A DNA stretch of 64,000 nt from UKL13-3 sp040387195 (GCA_040387195.1 JAZKEF010000011.1:267445-331444); one strand, 5' to 3'. Numbered from the stretch's first letter, positions 26,133 to 34,973 are shown. Notes: generated by a model not told the origin, from the letters alone. Made by a program: numbers and translations.

Positions 26133-28205
26133 ATGATTAAGGAATTCCAAAGTTACCTCTATAAAGACCGCGAACTCAGCTGGATGTTGTTTAACGAACG
26201 TGTGTTGCAGGAGGCTGAAAACACTGAGACTCCCCTGCTGGAACGGCTGAAATTCCTTGCCATTTTTTCATCCAACAATGATGAGTTTTTTCGGGTACGT
26301 GTTGCAGCCCTGCGCAGGGGACAAAAAGGAACACGGAAAGCACTACCTGATACACAGTTTCCTCCGGAGACAACCCTGGGCGAGATTCAACGTGTGGCGG
26401 TGATCCAACAGGATCGTTTCAATAAGGTGTACAATACCATTATAGAAGAGCTTGCCAAACAAAAAATCTTCATCATCAATGAGCAGGAGCTTGATGATAA
26501 TCAAAAAATAACGGTTAAGGATTATTTTAAACGGGAAGTTCTACCCCACCTGTTTCCGGTGCTGATTGACGACCTTAAACATATTCCGCACTTAAAGGAC
26601 CGTTCGATATACCTTGCGGTACGCCTGAGTGATACAACGGAAGCTCTTAAGCCCAAACATGCACTGATTGAAATTCCGGGTGACGCGTTAAAGCGTTTTT
26701 ACATTTTGCCACGTACGGATGAAAATACGTTTATCATGTTTCTGGACGATGTGATCCGCATTTCACTCAAGCATATTTTCTCTATTTTTGATTACAATAC
26801 CTATGAGGCATATACGGTAAAGCTTACCCGTGATGCCGATTTTGTATTGGAAAACGAAGAGAATGATGTGTTTAAGGAAACCCTGCTCGATAAGATCCAG
26901 AAAAGTATCAAACAGCGTTCAAAAGGTGTACCTACCCGATTTATCTATGATAACAGCTTGCCCAAAAGCATGCTTGATTTGCTTTCACTGAAGTTGCAGC
27001 TTAAAAATGTGAACCTCATTCCGGGCGGACGATACCATAATTTTAAAGACTTTATGGACTTCCCGAAAGTAGGAACCGTTGATGATTATTATCCGCCCAT
27101 GCCTCCCCTGCCAGTAGCTGAGCTGGATAAGGCACGTACCATGTTTGATGTCATCCAGCATAAGGATTTTATGTTGCATCATCCCTATCAGAGTTTTGAT
27201 TACCTCATTCGTATGTTGCGTGAGGCGGCTATTGACCCCAAAGTAACAACTATCAAAATAACCTTGTATCGTGTAGCCAAACATAGCAATGTGGTGAATG
27301 CGCTGATTAATGCAGTGAAAAACGGCAAGAAGGTAATTGTATTGATGGAGTTGCAGGCTAGGTTTGATGAAGAACACAATATCTTTTGGACAAACCAGTT
27401 GCAAGAGGCCGGAGCACGTGTTCATTTTGGCAAACCCGGGCAAAAAGTACATTGCAAGGTATGCCTGATTTACCGTGAAGAGGAAGGTAAAACAACCAAA
27501 TATGCACACCTCTCAACCGGCAATTACAATGGTGTAACGGCTAAATTATATTGCGACCATGGGTTGTTTACAAAAGATAAACGGCTCACCGAAGACATGG
27601 AAAAACTGATGGACGTTTTGTTTCAGGGCCCACGTAAACATAAGTTCGACCATTTACTTGTTGCCCCCGATTATTTGGCCAAGCAGTTCATGGAGTTGAT
27701 TGATAAGGAAGTTGCCAATGCCAAATCAGGCAAACCGGCATATATTATTGCTAAAATGAACAGTTTGATGGATGATGGTGTGGTGCGAAAATTATACGAA
27801 GCCAATCGTGCCGGGGTAAATATCAAGCTGATTATCCGCGGGATTTGCACGTTGGTTCCCGGTGTAAAAGGACTGAGTGAAAATATTGAAGTGGTGAGTA
27901 TCATTGACAGGTTGCTGGAGCATGCCCGTGTATTTATTTTTGCTAATGGAGGCGATGAAAAAATGTACCTCTCCTCTGCCGACTGGATGACACGGAACCT
28001 TTACCGCAGGATTGAATGTGCTTTCCCGGTGTTTGATGAAAATTGCAGGCAGCAAATTAAGGACATCATAGAAATTCAGTTAAAGGATAATACCAAAGCC
28101 CGTGTAATTGATCATGACTTTGACAATAAATATGTTCACCGCATTTCGGGCAGCAAAGCCATCCGAGCGCAGTATGAAACATATGAGTATTTAAAACGAT
28201 TATAG
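26133..28205 (+). CDS. ppk1: polyphosphate kinase 1
   Basis: At 690 residues from the ATG at 26133 this is a full-length PPK1. The N-terminal domain starts YLYKDRELSWMLFNERVL, the head domain follows, and the two phospholipase-D-like C-terminal domains carry the catalytic histidines His440 (QKVHCKVCLI) and His459 (YAHLSTGNYNG), with the 19-residue spacing known from Escherichia coli His435 and His454. The enzyme reversibly moves the gamma phosphate of ATP onto polyphosphate by way of a phosphohistidine. The upstream eight codons to 26109 are not needed and would remove the promoter box, so I use the later start. No exopolyphosphatase gene is adjacent. Confidence 0.95.
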   Translation: MIKEFQSYLYKDRELSWMLFNERVLQEAENTETPLLERLKFLAIFSSNNDEFFRVRVAALRRGQKGTRKALPDTQFPPETTLGEIQRVAVIQQDRFNKVYNTIIEELAKQKIFIINEQELDDNQKITVKDYFKREVLPHLFPVLIDDLKHIPHLKDRSIYLAVRLSDTTEALKPKHALIEIPGDALKRFYILPRTDENTFIMFLDDVIRISLKHIFSIFDYNTYEAYTVKLTRDADFVLENEENDVFKETLLDKIQKSIKQRSKGVPTRFIYDNSLPKSMLDLLSLKLQLKNVNLIPGGRYHNFKDFMDFPKVGTVDDYYPPMPPLPVAELDKARTMFDVIQHKDFMLHHPYQSFDYLIRMLREAAIDPKVTTIKITLYRVAKHSNVVNALINAVKNGKKVIVLMELQARFDEEHNIFWTNQLQEAGARVHFGKPGQKVHCKVCLIYREEEGKTTKYAHLSTGNYNGVTAKLYCDHGLFTKDKRLTEDMEKLMDVLFQGPRKHKFDHLLVAPDYLAKQFMELIDKEVANAKSGKPAYIIAKMNSLMDDGVVRKLYEANRAGVNIKLIIRGICTLVPGVKGLSENIEVVSIIDRLLEHARVFIFANGGDEKMYLSSADWMTRNLYRRIECAFPVFDENCRQQIKDIIEIQLKDNTKARVIDHDFDNKYVHRISGSKAIRAQYETYEYLKRL

Positions 28206-28329
28206 CGTCCCCGCTCAGCTGCCTTCGGCCATTGCGCTTCGCGCAAGCTCAGGCACCTTTCCCTCCCACACTTAATCTGCACATCAGTATTCAATCATTC
28301 GTGACCCGATAAATCGGGCTGCTGCGTAA

Positions 28330-28363
28330 TTTGTTAATTGCATTCTCAAATTACTTATCTTTG
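28330..28363 (+). promoter_or_regulatory. rnpB promoter, TTTG-N22-TATCTTTG
   Basis: A -33 TTTG at 28330-28333 and a perfect -7 TATCTTTG at 28356-28363 precede the RNase P RNA. The -7 box ends about 5 bp before the start predicted from the terminal helix, as expected of the Bacteroidota primary sigma factor. The spacer of 22 is slightly long. Confidence 0.75.
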
Positions 28364-28368
28364 TGCGG

Positions 28369-28812
28369 TGCAAAACAGATTGTCGCCTTGTTGAAATACA
28401 TAGGGAGGAAAGTCCGGGCAACACAGAGTACCGTGCCACCTAACGGGTGGGAAATCCAATATAATGTTGGGTTTACAGAAAGTGCCGCAGAAAATTAAAC
28501 TACCCCACTTCTATTCTTAGTTGAGGGGAAAAGGTGAAAAGGCGGTGTAAGAGACCACCGCTCCCATGGCAACATGGAAGGCAAGGTAAACCTCACGGGT
28601 TGTAAGGCCAAATAGGCCGGTGCTTCGGCTCCGCTCAGCAACCCCGCCAAGCTGGTTTGGTTGCTGAGTGGAGTTCGAAGCGGGGACTTCTCGTTCTATA
28701 CCGGTGGGTAGGCTGCTAGAGGTAATCAGCGATGGTTATCGGAGATAAATGACAATCGCCCGCAGCCAAGCAATTGGCTGCGGGAACAGAACCCGGCTTA
28801 TCGTTTTGTACT
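28369..28812 (+). ncRNA. rnpB: RNase P RNA (class A)
   Basis: Conserved core blocks are seen in order: GAGGAAAGTCCGGGC near 28403, ACAGAAAGTGCC, GGCAAGGTAAACC, AAGGCCAAATAGG, GGGTAGGCTGCT, and ACAGAACCCGGCTTATCG near 28787. The 5' end GTGCAAAAC pairs with GTTTTGTAC at the 3' end to form P1, which sets the limits. The catalytic RNA cleaves 5' leaders from pre-tRNA. At about 444 nt it is longer than most class A RNAs because of a long hairpin, arms at 28622-28643 and 28658-28680, in the L15/P16-P17 region. A terminator follows at once. Confidence 0.95.
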
Positions 28813-28819
28813 AAAGATA

Positions 28820-28841
28820 AAGGGGGCTTCGGCCCCCTTTT
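28820..28841. terminator. rho-independent terminator after rnpB
   Basis: AAGGGGG-CTTCGG-CCCCCTTTT is a strong GC hairpin with a stable CTTCGG loop and T/A tracts on both sides. It lies 8 bp after rnpB and 11 bp after the response regulator stop on the other strand, so it can end both transcripts. Confidence 0.9.
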
Positions 28842-28851
28842 CCAATTCCGT

Positions 28852-29529
28852 TCATCCTAAGGTAACAATATTGTTTTTGATGGCATAAATAACAAGTCCG
28901 GTAACATTGCGCGATCCTGTTTTCTGTAAAAGATTGTTGCGATGTCCGTTTACCGTTTTTACGCTTATGAATAGTTTTTCTGCTATTTCCTCAGCCGTAA
29001 ATTGTTGACACACCAATTGCAAAACCTCGATTTCGCGCTTGGTTACTTCTAACGCTATTTGCGGACGAACATTTCGCTTCCTGTTAAGGTTGTGTTGAAT
29101 TGCCTTCAATGTGCGCTCATTGATATAAGAACCTTTTGTGTAAACTGAAACTACAGCATTATACAACTCCTGCGGGTCACAGTCTTTTACCAGGTAACTG
29201 TGGGCTCCATATTCAATGAGCTGTGCAATAAAATTTTCATCGATATGCACCGACAGAACAATGATTTTGATATCAGGAAAATGCTTCAGGATATCACTTG
29301 TAAGGTGCATGCCACTGTACTCCTCCGAACCATTGGGTGGCAATGATAAATCCACAATCATGATATGTGGGAGATTTAATCGCTTACCGGCTAAACTATC
29401 CACTACGGTGTAACCTTCGGCAGCTTCAAATACAACCTCAACATCGGACCAGCCATTAAGAATAGCCTTTAATCCCTCTCGGAATAAATGGTGATCTTCA
29501 ACAATGCCTATTTTGATTACATCAGTCAT
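28852..29529 (-). CDS. LuxR-type response regulator
   Basis: The 225-residue protein has an N-terminal receiver domain with the acidic pair Glu11-Asp12, phosphoacceptor Asp60 in HIMIVDLSLPP, and the conserved Ser and Lys in VLSVH and LVKD. A C-terminal LuxR/NarL helix-turn-helix follows, with TKREIEVLQLVCQQFTAEEI and KLFISVKTVNGHRNNLLQK. It starts 11 bp after the stop of a HisKA_3 kinase gene and is the last gene of that operon, so the two should form a phosphorelay pair. DNA target not known. Confidence 0.93.
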   Translation of the reverse strand: MTDVIKIGIVEDHHLFREGLKAILNGWSDVEVVFEAAEGYTVVDSLAGKRLNLPHIMIVDLSLPPNGSEEYSGMHLTSDILKHFPDIKIIVLSVHIDENFIAQLIEYGAHSYLVKDCDPQELYNAVVSVYTKGSYINERTLKAIQHNLNRKRNVRPQIALEVTKREIEVLQLVCQQFTAEEIAEKLFISVKTVNGHRNNLLQKTGSRNVTGLVIYAIKNNIVTLG

Positions 29530-29540
29530 ACATCAATATT

Positions 29541-30326
29541 TTATTTTAAAGGAATTTGAATGGACGCGGTAAATCCCGCAGCTTTTGATCCCCCAATGGT
29601 CAATTGTCCTTCAAGGGCATTGATCCGCCCCTCAATATTTCTGAAGCCCAAGCCATTCAAAGGTATATGCTCCGGTAGGCCTATACCATTATCACGGTAC
29701 AAACACCATAAGTCATTTTTATCACCCGATAAATCTATATGAATTTCAGAGGCGTTGGCATGTTTAATGGTGTTATTCAAAAACTCCATGAGAACCCGGA
29801 ACACACCTAATTGTATAGTCCACGAAAGTTCCGGTAAATAATCATTGGAACTAAGCGTAACCGTAATTTTTTTTGTTTTGGATAATTGTTCAGTGATGGA
29901 TTCTAGCGTTGGAACAAGTCCGAATTGCTCGAGTTGAGGAGGAATAAGTTCGTGGCTGATTCTGCGCATTGATGCAATTGAGGTCTCAATATATGATCTG
30001 ATTTCAGCTATGGTTTCACAATGTTCACCATCCCCTATATCACCTTCCATCTGTACCATCCTCATTCTGGATATTGATAGAATGGCTCCCAATTCATCAT
30101 GAAGATTTTCTGCTATTCTTTTCCGCTCACCCTCTTGTACGGCAATGCTTGTCTGCAATAAATCAAGCTGATGTTTATTCTTCAGTTCTTCGTTGAGCAA
30201 TTGTTGTTTGTAAATATTTTTCTTGAACTGCAAATTCAATAAAACAACTCCAATTGTTATAATAAAAACAATAGCAACAAAAGGAAGAAGTGCTGATAGC
30301 ACTGTTATGTCCGAAGATGCTTCCAT
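29541..30326 (-). CDS. NarX-type sensor histidine kinase (HisKA_3)
   Basis: One membrane segment (about residues 10-32) leads to a coiled linker and the HisKA_3 dimerisation helix with the phosphoacceptor His76 in ENLHDELGAILS. The ATPase domain has the short form usual for this family: NNTIKHA as N box, DNGIGLPE as G1, GLGFRNIEGRINALEG as G2. The frame runs upstream to a TTG at 30383, but the ATG at 30326 (MEASSDITVLSALL) is better and gives a 22-bp overlap with the membrane-protein gene. The partner regulator is the next gene. With no sensory domain of its own, it may take its signal from the membrane protein encoded upstream. Confidence 0.9.
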   Translation of the reverse strand: MEASSDITVLSALLPFVAIVFIITIGVVLLNLQFKKNIYKQQLLNEELKNKHQLDLLQTSIAVQEGERKRIAENLHDELGAILSISRMRMVQMEGDIGDGEHCETIAEIRSYIETSIASMRRISHELIPPQLEQFGLVPTLESITEQLSKTKKITVTLSSNDYLPELSWTIQLGVFRVLMEFLNNTIKHANASEIHIDLSGDKNDLWCLYRDNGIGLPEHIPLNGLGFRNIEGRINALEGQLTIGGSKAAGFTASIQIPLK

Positions 30327-30955
30327 AAACCGGTAAAAAAACAAGTTGACATGATAATGTAAAATAGCGAATGGGATAGCCAAACATACCTGTTCACTTC
30401 CATGCTGAAGCTTTTAATAATGATATCGCCTGCGTAAAACAGGATTAAAGCTGAAGCGTAGTAGATAAATAGCCCGGAGTTAATCCAGTTTAAACTTTTG
30501 ACATCTGTCTCGTTGGTTAAATGGCTGCCGTAATTCATTAATAATAAAAAAGTAGCCAATGAGAGAATAACAACCAACACGCATTGGATTGCCAAGGCAT
30601 AAGAATTAAACGTTGTCAAAGGCTGAATAAACAATGAATTTATAAGGGTGCTTAATAGAAACAGCACCAATACAATCCAAATAACCTTGCTGTTGATGAA
30701 CCTTGAAAGCAGTTCGTTGTAAAAAATGGCAATACAAATAGAGCTTATGGGAACGAACAGATGATTTAAGAATAAGTTATTGATACTAAAGAACCATAAC
30801 GTGAGCGAAATACATTGAACAATTCCCGATACAAATATGAACCATGAGAATAGTTTAAACACTTCGCCAAGTCGCTTATAATTAACCCACGCCAATAGCG
30901 CACTCGCACAGATTGGTATGTTGGAAAAAACCAACACCAGCTTAATCCAGCTCAT
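30305..30955 (-). CDS. polytopic membrane protein linked to a two-component system
   Basis: The 216-residue product is almost wholly membrane-embedded, with seven hydrophobic segments of normal length and short loops. No named domain recognised. Its start codon overlaps the stop of the lipoprotein gene (TAATG arrangement), and its end overlaps the kinase start, so translation is coupled on both sides. The layout suggests it is the sensing part of a split receptor that works with the kinase; this is inference from position. Confidence 0.75.
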   Translation of the reverse strand: MSWIKLVLVFSNIPICASALLAWVNYKRLGEVFKLFSWFIFVSGIVQCISLTLWFFSINNLFLNHLFVPISSICIAIFYNELLSRFINSKVIWIVLVLFLLSTLINSLFIQPLTTFNSYALAIQCVLVVILSLATFLLLMNYGSHLTNETDVKSLNWINSGLFIYYASALILFYAGDIIIKSFSMEVNRYVWLSHSLFYIIMSTCFFTGLWKHLRT

Positions 30956-31467
30956 TAGTTGAAGGCAGTATACAATATGCTTGCTTCATCGCAGGTACGA
31001 GGACAAGGGGTTGTTAAATCAAATACTTGTTGATCACCACTTTCGGGATTTGTGAGGATTACATCAACTCCATCATCATTTACCGGGGTTAGATATAAAT
31101 GGATCATATTATTTGCATCAATACCTAAATAAGCCCGTGCCTGCTTGTAATTGCATTGGTTTATTACATCCATCGAACCTGTTGTGGGTTGCAACACACC
31201 AACGAGATCACTTCCCGGAATCAGGAATGCCCTTGTAACTTTTATAAGTGTCGTATCCGCCATGTTCAAGGATCTCAACCAATCGCCATAGGCGTGAATT
31301 GCTGTGGTTGCTTCCGAGAGAGGGACAGCTTGAACCGACTTGAAAGCAACAGGCTTATTAGGCTGTTCTTTTTTTTGAGCATTGTTCGAATCGGTATTGG
31401 AACAAGCAATAAATGTAAGCATTGGCAACGCGCTACAGACTGTTACCAGGAGTGTTTTAAGTTTCAT
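30955..31467 (-). CDS. predicted lipoprotein, first gene of the two-component operon
   Basis: The ATG at 31467 gives a lipoprotein signal with the modified cysteine at residue 22 (LTFIACSNTDS). The 170-residue product continues with a low-complexity linker and a domain ending with VILTNPESGDQQVFDLTTPCPRTCDE, which has a paired-cysteine end. The open frame runs on to 31605 but that part would hide the signal. I do not recognise the family. It is joined by one base overlap to the membrane protein gene, so it may be the envelope-facing sensor of the same pathway. Confidence 0.75.
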   Translation of the reverse strand: MKLKTLLVTVCSALPMLTFIACSNTDSNNAQKKEQPNKPVAFKSVQAVPLSEATTAIHAYGDWLRSLNMADTTLIKVTRAFLIPGSDLVGVLQPTTGSMDVINQCNYKQARAYLGIDANNMIHLYLTPVNDDGVDVILTNPESGDQQVFDLTTPCPRTCDEASILYTAFN

Positions 31468-31771
31468 AGTATATAATTTATGATTGTTAAAATCAATATT
31501 ACAACATATGCCGAATAGTTGATTCATCCGACTGTAAAAACACATCATTCTATCCGTGTATTGGTAAACAAACAAGTAAAAATACCTGATTGTTAAAACA
31601 GGCATATATCCTCTTATTCCTGTTGAGTAGCCGATTCATCTTTGTTATGTAAAAATTTTATCGGTGGAGCCAGCTAACCACTAAAATAAACGGGTTTGCC
31701 TACAGGAACATTTACTGTGGGGGCGTAATTTCTGAAAAGCCACACGAGTAGGAAACTAAATTTAACTTATT

Positions 31772-32779
31772 ATGACAAACGAATCAGCTCAAACAAAAAC
31801 AGACTATGTATGGCAACCTCTAGCAATGTTGGAGAGTGGCTATTATCCGGCAGCCATTTGCCTCACTAAAAGCAATCAACTGTTTGCTGCTACTTGGAAT
31901 CCGGTAGCTAAAACCGGTTATCTCCAGAGATGGTCAGTTTCCCAATCAAAATGGCTTCCTGTGGTGGGATTGTATTTTAAAAGCCAAATCAATCAGATGT
32001 GCTGCGATACATTAGGTAATATCTATTTGGTAGGAGACACAAATGCGCTGGGCAACTATGTAATAAGCATTTATAATGCAACCAACGGCTGGAGTTTTGT
32101 TGATAACGGCTATAAAGTTCCTATTAATTATATCTGTTGCGACACCAACAACAATGTATATGTTACTGGGAATTTTATTGATACCAATAATAATTTTAGC
32201 GTAATGCAATACAATTTAGGCCAGAATAAATGGACACAGCTTACGGGAAGTGGCTTTAACCAACCCCTTTCCGGCTTATGTTTAAATCCTTCCAATACCC
32301 TGTTTGCACTGGAAGTAGCATTGAACCAGGAGGTTTCAATTAGTTATTGGAATGGCCAAAAATGGTTCAGCTTTACTTCGCCTAACATGCAAACTGCAAC
32401 AGGTATCGGTTGTGATAATTCCGGAAATGTATTTTTCAATTCATCTTCAAGCATTTGGTCGTATAATTTATTGCTTAAACAGTACACCGATCTGAAGGCT
32501 CCGATTCAAACTTTCAGCGGTACCGTTGTGTTTACTAACTTTTTTTACATTGATAACATATTGTACTTTTCAATAAGCGGATACACTGATACGGGCGCTA
32601 CGGCTTGTTATGTTTGGGTTTATTCCAACAACACGTGGACGGATATCACACCATCCAATATCAATGAGAACAATAATGCGGTGATTTATGATATTGCCTG
32701 TTACACCGGGAAATCACATAATATCATACTCGGTACAAACCTGAACAAGGCCTATGATGGAAAACAACTGATCCATTAA
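31772..32779 (+). CDS. repeat protein resembling a beta-propeller, no signal peptide
   Basis: The 335-residue product starts MTNESAQTKTDYVWQPL and has no signal peptide or membrane segment. It consists of about six to seven repeats of 45-50 residues such as NQMCCDTLGNIYLVGDTNALG, NYICCDTNNNVYVTGNFIDT and GIGCDNSGNVFFNS, each with an early cysteine and a Asn/Asp-Gly type turn, then a W-rich strand (GWSFVDNG, KWTQLTGSG, TWTDITPSN). This pattern suggests a propeller. The cysteines before Asp recur at repeat spacing. Family and function unknown; no operon partner. Confidence 0.65.
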   Translation: MTNESAQTKTDYVWQPLAMLESGYYPAAICLTKSNQLFAATWNPVAKTGYLQRWSVSQSKWLPVVGLYFKSQINQMCCDTLGNIYLVGDTNALGNYVISIYNATNGWSFVDNGYKVPINYICCDTNNNVYVTGNFIDTNNNFSVMQYNLGQNKWTQLTGSGFNQPLSGLCLNPSNTLFALEVALNQEVSISYWNGQKWFSFTSPNMQTATGIGCDNSGNVFFNSSSSIWSYNLLLKQYTDLKAPIQTFSGTVVFTNFFYIDNILYFSISGYTDTGATACYVWVYSNNTWTDITPSNINENNNAVIYDIACYTGKSHNIILGTNLNKAYDGKQLIH

Positions 32780-32810
32780 AACGAATACCTATCTAGCTAT
32801 GAAACAAAAA

Positions 32811-32842
32811 AAGCCATCAATCGGGAAACCGGCTGGTGGCTT
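32811..32842. terminator. terminator-like hairpin, counterpart of the gyrA terminator
   Basis: AAGCCATCAATCGG-GAAA-CCGGCTGGTGGCTT forms an imperfect hairpin flanked by A7 and T3. It follows the propeller gene by 30 bp and also borders the gyrA relic. The sequence is a near copy of the hairpin at 34974-35005 after gyrA. Confidence 0.7.
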
Positions 32843-32931
32843 TAATTATTAATTCTTGTGCAGGTGGTTGTTTGAGTATTTTGGATGACTACCATACTCA
32901 ATACAGTATCGCCTTCGGCAAGGATAATTTC
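32842..32931 (-). pseudogene. relic of the gyrA 3' region
   Basis: Translating the minus strand gives LAEGDTVLSMVVIQNTQTTT, which matches GyrA LAEGDTVLGMIAIENPQTTN (in the C-terminal propeller, encoded near 35.46-35.52 kb) at 14 of 20 residues. After it the relic jumps to a stretch GTGCAGGTGG and an ATTAATTA region like the last codons and 3' flank of gyrA, then to the hairpin at 32811. It has no start and a TAA directly before the homologous part. So it is a fragment with an internal deletion of the intervening roughly 400 bp. Confidence 0.65.
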
Positions 32932-33088
32932 TTACATAAAGTAACAAATTTGTTCTTAATTTTGAATACACCTCTAAAATTCAATAGCTTATCATTAAAC
33001 CTTCATTGGTTGTAGTATTTAAACCGATAAGTGCTAATGAAGCTAGATGCGGCTTGGAGTATTTTAATATCAATATAAAACCAGTGTT

Positions 33089-34777
33089 ATGAGATTAGTT
33101 TGTACATCCATTTTTGTATTGGTTGTTGTTATTGCTGAAGTTCGTCCATTGTTTGCACAGCAAGGCCAGATAGACACAACATTTCATATTGGAACCGGAG
33201 CCAGTCATATTACACAACGACTGGAATTACTTTACGACCAATCGGTTTTTGCAGGAGGCGACTTTACTTCATTTAACGGTAGTTCGTTCAGGCGTTTGAT
33301 ACGTTTGAGTTCAAATGGCAGTAGCATTTCGGGTTGGGCTCCCCATACGCCAACAATAGGCGGAGCTGATGGCCCGGTGCGTTCAAGTGCATTACAAACA
33401 GACGGAAAATTACTGATAGGTGGATTGTTTAATACCATAAACGGAATTGCAAGTAAAAACTTTGCAAGGCTTGATACTTCTGGTGTGATAGATAGTTCGT
33501 TCAATATCGGTACCGGGTTTAACAGTGAGGTAACAAGCATTGCCAGTGATGGAAATCGAATATTTGCTTCAGGTTTTTTCAGTTCATACAAAGGGGTTTC
33601 AGTACCCGGATTTGTTTGTTTAACTATGACCGGTGATATTGACACTTCATGGTTGAAGCCATCAGGCTTTATTGCTGTCGAGTCGATTGTTACCACTACC
33701 GGAGGCAAAGTGTTTATTGGTGGTTCATTTACATCATACAATGGTGTTCCAATCAATCGTATTGCAAGACTGAATGCGGATGGCACACTGGACACAAGCT
33801 TTAATACCGGCACCGGAGTTAGCGGTGGAAATATCCAGGCAATGTGTGCCCAACTTGATGGTAAACTTATTATTGCAGGCTCCTTTTCCGCAGTAAATGG
33901 TGTTGCAAGCGGTCGTATAGCCCGACTTCATACAAATGGCAGTGTGGATGCTACCTTTAATGCAGGAGCGGGTGCAAACAGCAATATTCGTAATCTAGCA
34001 ATACAGCACAATACAGGCAAAATATATATTGGAGGCGACTTTACTACCGTTAATGGAGTCAGCCAACCTCGTATAGCCCGTTTACTTTCAAATGGATTAT
34101 TAGATTCTGCCTTTCCTGTTGGAACTGGTGTGAATGGCACCGTATACAGTATCCGTATTCAACATGACGGTAATGTTATCATCGGTGGCAATTTTAGCCA
34201 ATACAATGGTATTACTGTGGGCAAAATTGTGCGGCTTATCGGTGATTCGTCAACAATTTTGCCGGTATCCTTTTTAAGCTTTGCTGCCACTAAAATGAAG
34301 GAGACTGAAGTGCTTTTGCAATGGACTACAGCCGGTGAAAGGAATAATAGCCATTTCGAAATTGAACGCGCAACCGACAACAAATACTTTGTGCGGATAG
34401 GTAGTGTAAAGGGTGCGGGGAATACTTCAACCATTACACCATATAGATATGAGGATAAGCCGGACGAACAGCTTTCGGAACATAGCTTCTTCTACCGACT
34501 CAAACAGGTAGATAATAACGGAAGATTTGCTTACAGTAATATTGTAAAGGTTAATTATCCAATGATAACACGGCCTAAAATGGTTGTTTTTCCTAATCCC
34601 GCTAATGACGAAATTGTGATACATGGAGTTCCCGAATATGGCGCAACAATATATGACAATAACGGCAGCGTAATGATGATCATTTCGGGGGATGGTACAT
34701 TTAATACGCATTCGTTTAAACAAGGTTTGTATTTTATACGAAGCGAAGAGCGAGTGCTTAAATTAATAATAGAATAA
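33089..34777 (+). CDS. T9SS-secreted delta-60 repeat protein
   Basis: A signal peptide (about 1-23) precedes six to seven delta-60 repeats of about 50 residues, each reading like FNGSSFRRLIRLSSNGS or VNGVASGRIARLHTNGSVD followed by FNAGAGANSNI and a DGKLIIAGSF strand. This family folds as beta-propeller-like blades. After the repeats comes a module LPVSFLSFAATK ... NNSHFEIERATD ... FFYRLKQVDNNGRF found before sorting domains in this phylum; the giant gene at 38.4-50.2 kb has the same module. The last 70 residues, starting VVFPNPANDEIVI, are a type A sorting domain. The 562-residue protein is exported by the T9SS; ligand unknown. Confidence 0.88.
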   Translation: MRLVCTSIFVLVVVIAEVRPLFAQQGQIDTTFHIGTGASHITQRLELLYDQSVFAGGDFTSFNGSSFRRLIRLSSNGSSISGWAPHTPTIGGADGPVRSSALQTDGKLLIGGLFNTINGIASKNFARLDTSGVIDSSFNIGTGFNSEVTSIASDGNRIFASGFFSSYKGVSVPGFVCLTMTGDIDTSWLKPSGFIAVESIVTTTGGKVFIGGSFTSYNGVPINRIARLNADGTLDTSFNTGTGVSGGNIQAMCAQLDGKLIIAGSFSAVNGVASGRIARLHTNGSVDATFNAGAGANSNIRNLAIQHNTGKIYIGGDFTTVNGVSQPRIARLLSNGLLDSAFPVGTGVNGTVYSIRIQHDGNVIIGGNFSQYNGITVGKIVRLIGDSSTILPVSFLSFAATKMKETEVLLQWTTAGERNNSHFEIERATDNKYFVRIGSVKGAGNTSTITPYRYEDKPDEQLSEHSFFYRLKQVDNNGRFAYSNIVKVNYPMITRPKMVVFPNPANDEIVIHGVPEYGATIYDNNGSVMMIISGDGTFNTHSFKQGLYFIRSEERVLKLIIE

Positions 34778-34821
34778 AGACTGTGTTGATTGGTCTAATT
34801 TGATTATCGGGTATTTTTATT

Positions 34822-34932
34822 GCCACTGATTTTCATAGATTAAATTGAAAAATGGCATGGCAAAATTTTACTCTTCAATCTAATTCAGGTAATTCAGTCT
34901 ATTTAATCAGTGATCCCGATATCGGGAGTGGC
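34822..34932. repeat. degenerate dispersed inverted repeat, copy 3
   Basis: GCCACTGATT at 34822 and the ends AATCAGTG and AGTGGC (to 34932) form an imperfect inverted repeat between two convergent genes. The inner phrase TTTCATAGATTAAATTG parallels TTTCACAGATTAATGG in copy 2. It is the least conserved member of the family. Confidence 0.55.
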
Positions 34933-34973
34933 ATTTACTATCAACGCGGTTCTATTATTAATGCTCCACAAAA

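Larger units (their letters stand above)
32780..33088. other. intergenic region between the propeller and delta-60 genes
   Basis: This 309-bp stretch holds the hairpin and gyrA relic described separately (32811-32931). The remaining 150 bp before the delta-60 gene is AT-rich and shows no gene or clear promoter. Confidence 0.5.
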
